Of a DNA stretch of 10,006 bases, positions 8,123-10,006 are shown one piece after another. Made by a program: the position numbers and the translations under genes. The notes beneath the pieces were generated by a model that saw only the letters and a program-made list of their open reading frames with translations, was not told the origin of the DNA and made no database searches. Every line of letters begins with the position of its first letter. Within the stretch, counting starts at the first letter, position 1. The DNA is from an uncultured Lachnospiraceae bacterium. Its GTDB lineage: Bacteria > Bacillota > Clostridia > Lachnospirales > Lachnospiraceae. The stretch spans positions 1 to 10,006 of the forward strand of contig CATZYB010000096.1 of NCBI GenBank assembly GCA_958426095.1, in the 5' to 3' direction.

Positions 8123-9607
8123 ATGGGAAAACCAACAGGATTTATGGACTATGAAAGACAGAACAGTACGGCCATTGCCCCTGAAGAACGGATTAAAAAT
8201 TTTGATGAATTCCACATTCCTCTGAGCAAAGAATGCCAGCAGACACAGGGGGCGCGGTGCATGGACTGCGGCGTTCCATTCTGCCAGTATGGACAGATGA
8301 TCGGAGGCATGGCCTCCGGCTGTCCTCTGAACAATCTCATTCCGGAGTGGAACGACTTGATTTACAGAGGAAACTGGGAAAGGGCGCTGAAACGTCTGAA
8401 AAAGACGAATAATTTCCCGGAATTCACATCCAGAGTGTGTCCGGCCCTTTGTGAGGCGGCCTGCACCTGTAATCTTAACGGGCTTCCTGTTTCTGTTAAG
8501 GAAAATGAACACGGAATTATCGAATATGGTTATGAAAATGGCCTGATCCAGCCGGAAACCCCAAAGGTACGTACAGGGAAGAGAATTGCAGTTATTGGTT
8601 CCGGTCCATCCGGACTTGCAGCGGCCGACCAGCTTAATCATCGGGGACACCAGGTGACTGTTTTTGAACGCAATGACCGCATTGGCGGACTGCTCCGTTA
8701 TGGAATTCCGAATATGAAACTGGAAAAACAGGTTATAGACCGCCGTGTGGACATTATGAAAGCCGAAGGTGTAGCGTTTGTTACAAATACAAATGTGGGC
8801 ATTGATATAAAACCGGCCCGTCTTTTACGGGAATATGATGCGGTCATTCTTGCCTGCGGCGCTTCGAATCCAAGAGATATTAAAGTGCCGGGACGAGAAA
8901 GCAAAGGCATTTATTTTGCCGTGGATTATCTGACTATGGTCACAAAAAGCCTTTTAAACTCCGGACTTCAGGACGGAAAGATTCCGGCTGTGAAAGATAA
9001 AAAAGTTATGGTCATCGGCGGCGGCGATACGGGTAATGACTGTGTCGGAACTTCCATTCGTCTCGGTGCGGCTTCCGTTATCCAGTTAGAGATGATGCCG
9101 AAAGCGCCGGACACCCGGGCGGATGATAATCCATGGCCGGAGTGGCCGAAGATCTGTAAGACAGATTATGGTCAGGAAGAAAGTATTGCCGTATTTGGTC
9201 ATGACCCTCGGGTTTATCAGACGACGGTCAAAGAATTTATTGCTGATGAAAAAGGCAATGTATGCAAAGCTGTGCTTGTCAAATTGGAATTCAAAAAAGA
9301 TCCGGAAACCGGGCGGATGAATATGTGTGAAGTTCCGGGCAGTGAATATATTGAAGATGTGGATCTGGTACTTATTGCCGCCGGTTTCCTTGGAAGTCAG
9401 GAATATGTTACCAGGGCCTTTGGCGTGGATGTGGACGGACGGACCAATGTAGCCACCGCACCGGGGGATTATGCGACAAGCAAAGAAAAGGTTTTTGTTG
9501 CCGGAGATATGCACCGGGGCCAGTCCCTTGTCGTTTGGGCCATTCATGAAGGTCGTGAAGTGTCGAAAATTGTAGATAAATATCTTATGGGCTATACAAA
9601 TCTATAG
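8123..9607 (+). CDS. gltD: Glutamate synthase (NADPH type), small beta subunit
   Basis: A complete 494-residue flavoprotein that takes electrons from NADPH through FAD and iron-sulfur clusters to the FMN of GltB. The N-terminal Fe-S region has C46-x2-C49-x4-C54, C67, and then C106, C110, C114 and C116, matching the two 4Fe-4S clusters of the GltD family. FAD binding is shown by VIGSGPSG (glycines 159, 161 and 164) and IGGLLRYGIPNMKL. NADPH binding is shown by VIGGGDTGNDC (glycines 299-301 and 304). The C-terminal FAD-contacting motif AGDMHRGQSLVVWAIHEGR begins at residue 460. The start follows AGGAGGT, 13 bases after gltB, in a two-gene operon. Related family members include the electron-transfer subunits of NADPH-dependent ferredoxin:NADP oxidoreductase and dihydropyrimidine dehydrogenase, but the position next to gltB settles the assignment. 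A terminator begins about 50 bases downstream. Confidence 0.97.
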   Translation: MGKPTGFMDYERQNSTAIAPEERIKNFDEFHIPLSKECQQTQGARCMDCGVPFCQYGQMIGGMASGCPLNNLIPEWNDLIYRGNWERALKRLKKTNNFPEFTSRVCPALCEAACTCNLNGLPVSVKENEHGIIEYGYENGLIQPETPKVRTGKRIAVIGSGPSGLAAADQLNHRGHQVTVFERNDRIGGLLRYGIPNMKLEKQVIDRRVDIMKAEGVAFVTNTNVGIDIKPARLLREYDAVILACGASNPRDIKVPGRESKGIYFAVDYLTMVTKSLLNSGLQDGKIPAVKDKKVMVIGGGDTGNDCVGTSIRLGAASVIQLEMMPKAPDTRADDNPWPEWPKICKTDYGQEESIAVFGHDPRVYQTTVKEFIADEKGNVCKAVLVKLEFKKDPETGRMNMCEVPGSEYIEDVDLVLIAAGFLGSQEYVTRAFGVDVDGRTNVATAPGDYATSKEKVFVAGDMHRGQSLVVWAIHEGREVSKIVDKYLMGYTNL

Positions 9608-9657
9608 CTTTGTAGTAAAATAAGGTTTGGGCGGATCCTGCCCTTGCCATTTACGAG

Positions 9658-9708
9658 CTGTCCTCTGCTGTTCCCAAGGCGCGTAAGCGTCGGCAGAGGG
9701 CAGTTTTT
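9658..9708 (+). terminator. Rho-independent terminator of gltBD
   Basis: A 13-bp stem forms between 9658-9670 (CTGTCCTCTGCTG) and 9691-9703 (CGGCAGAGGGCAG) with two G-U wobbles, followed by TTTTT at 9704-9708. Inside its loop a small GC hairpin with a GTAA tetraloop (9678-9691) can form. An upstream CTGCCCT (9638-9644) is an exact alternative partner for AGGGCAG (9697-9703) but would need a loop of about 50 bases. Confidence 0.88.
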
Positions 9709-9722
9709 CATTTTATGAATAT

Positions 9723-9737
9723 GTCGAAACCCGTCGA
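9723..9737. repeat. Direct repeat GTCGA spaced by one helical turn
   Basis: GTCGA occurs at 9723-9727 and 9733-9737, ten bases apart, ending ten bases before the candidate -35 element. The position would suit a transcription activator, but short repeats like this also arise by chance. Confidence 0.3.
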
Positions 9738-9747
9738 TGGATTTGAA

Positions 9748-9775
9748 TTGCGCTCCATTTTCTGTGTGCTATAAT
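9748..9775 (+). promoter_or_regulatory. Extended -10 promoter for the gene at the right end
   Basis: A perfect TATAAT at 9770-9775 is preceded by TGc at the extended -10 position. A poor -35 (TTGCGC, 9748-9753, three of six) lies 16 bases upstream, as expected when an extended -10 carries much of the recognition. Transcription would start near 9782. A likely sigma-A-type promoter. Confidence 0.75.
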
Positions 9776-9789
9776 AAAAACATCTTTTA

Positions 9790-9804
9790 TGATATATCGT
9801 ATCA
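9790..9804. repeat. Inverted repeat TGATA-N5-TATCA just after the predicted start site
   Basis: A 15-base near-palindrome with perfect 5-base arms lies at about +9 to +23 relative to the predicted start. The position would suit a repressor operator; it could also form a weak RNA hairpin. Confidence 0.4.
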
Positions 9805-9817
9805 GGTGTACATTTCA

Positions 9818-9838
9818 AAACGTTTCAGTTCCGAAACG
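9818..9838. repeat. AAACGTTT palindrome overlapping a CGTTTC-N6-GAAACG hairpin
   Basis: AAACGTTT (9818-9825) is an exact palindrome with the central CG common in LacI/GalR-family operators. It shares bases with a perfect 6-bp inverted repeat, CGTTTC (9821-9826) and GAAACG (9833-9838), around the 6-base loop AGTTCC. It lies in the predicted leader and could be a DNA operator or an RNA stem-loop. No regulator is identified. Confidence 0.4.
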
Positions 9839-9868
9839 AATTCCATATTTAAAAAAAATACAGTGCGC

Positions 9869-9882
9869 CGGGTTTTAACCTG
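9869..9882. repeat. Inverted repeat around GGTT-TT-AACC in the leader
   Basis: GGTTTTAACC (9871-9880) has perfect 4-base arms, extendable by one G-T and one C-G pair. As RNA the 2-base loop is too tight for full pairing, so a DNA site is the more natural reading if it has any function. Confidence 0.25.
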
Positions 9883-9912
9883 ATGCAGCATACAGAGAGG
9901 AAGGGTTTATAA
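9883..9912 (+). CDS. Possible 9-codon leader ORF (MQHTERKGL)
   Basis: This is the only ATG-initiated frame in the late leader. It encodes nine residues, and its TAA (9910-9912) overlaps the ATA at 9909 that may start the next gene. The ribosome binding site is weak (GGG about 10 bases upstream). The peptide matches no leader peptide I know, and a chance ORF of this size is likely. Confidence 0.15.
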   Translation: MQHTERKGL

Positions 9913-10006
9913 CGAAAAATATACTATTTGTACAGGCGGAGAATTATGAACGCCATAAAGATATCCTGGAGAGGGGACCGTATATCCGGCATATGGATCT
10001 GGCGGT
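9909..10006 (+). CDS. 5' end of an unrecognised protein gene, apparent ATA start
   Basis: One frame is open from 9879 to the window end and, from 9909, reads (I/M)TKNILFVQAENYERHKD, then ILERGPYIRHMDLAV. Its codons (CTG, GAG, CCG, CGG, GCG) match those of the upstream genes better than the other two frames do. GAGAGGAAGG at 9895-9904 is a good ribosome binding site for a start at 9909, but the codon there is ATA. No ATG, GTG or TTG exists in this frame until ATG 9993, which has purines too far upstream (9968-9976). The start could be a true ATA, a sequence error for ATG, or 9993. I do not recognise the family from about 33 residues. It is probably transcribed from the promoter at 9748-9775. 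Confidence 0.4.
   Translation, partial: MTKNILFVQAENYERHKDILERGPYIRHMDLA

Larger units (their letters stand above)
9608..9908. other. Intergenic region after gltD
   Basis: About 300 bases without a convincing long coding frame. It holds a terminator, a 10-bp-spaced direct repeat, a consensus extended -10 promoter and a predicted leader of about 127 bases rich in small inverted repeats. Each is listed separately. I recognise no known riboswitch, T-box or tRNA here. Confidence 0.7.

Noticed and set aside
9815..9828. CcpA cre-like site around AAAACGTTT
   Set aside because: Only the centre fits. In the register that keeps the central CG, the outer G and the W-C-A positions on the right do not match the consensus.
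9821..9838. ANTAR-type antitermination hairpin with a hexanucleotide loop
   Set aside because: The 6-bp stem with loop AGTTCC has A at loop position 1 but T rather than G at position 4. No second matching hairpin with a following terminator is present.
9782..9908. Known riboswitch or T-box in the leader
   Set aside because: No T-box core sequence, no terminator after 9708 and no riboswitch consensus that I recognise.
9946..10006. Alternative frame starting at ATG 9946 with GGCGGAG upstream
   Set aside because: It reads MNAIKISWRGDRISGIWIWR, with many tryptophans and codons unlike the neighbouring genes. The overlapping frame from 9909 looks more like protein, though the 9946 start cannot be fully excluded without more sequence.

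Overview
The window is an ordinary chromosomal stretch from a low-to-mid GC Bacillota, most likely a Clostridia/Lachnospiraceae-type anaerobe. This rests on strong AGGAGG ribosome binding sites, a Firmicutes-style order of long Rel, then metallo-beta-lactamase hydrolase, then HemZ, and clostridial-looking GltB and GltD. No mobile element, CRISPR array, rRNA or tRNA gene was seen. All genes lie on the + strand and are tightly packed up to about 9607.

Region 1 (1-3460) is a three-gene run: the 3' part of a long RelA/SpoT-type (p)ppGpp synthetase/hydrolase, a glyoxalase II-like metallo-hydrolase, and the radical SAM protein HemZ. Gaps are 5 and 7 bases, so they are probably cotranscribed. Region 2 (3461-3552) is a short junction with a perfect 10-bp terminator hairpin and, just upstream, a candidate extended -10 promoter. 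Its predicted start site falls at the base of that hairpin. Region 3 (3553-9607) is a gltB-gltD operon encoding both subunits of NADPH-type glutamate synthase. GltB carries the amidotransferase, FMN and 3Fe-4S parts, and GltD carries the FAD, NADPH and Fe-S parts. Together they turn glutamine plus 2-oxoglutarate into two glutamates.

Region 4 (9608-10006) begins with a strong terminator for gltBD. A 300-base intergenic region follows, holding a consensus extended -10 promoter (TGcTATAAT) and several small inverted repeats in the predicted leader. The start of an unrecognised gene then runs off the window. Its reading frame appears to begin at an ATA codon behind a good ribosome binding site, with no ATG, GTG or TTG in a suitable place.

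I found no convincing new biological system. The points most worth a second look are the overlap of promoter and terminator ahead of gltB, and the operator-rich leader with its odd start codon at the right end.
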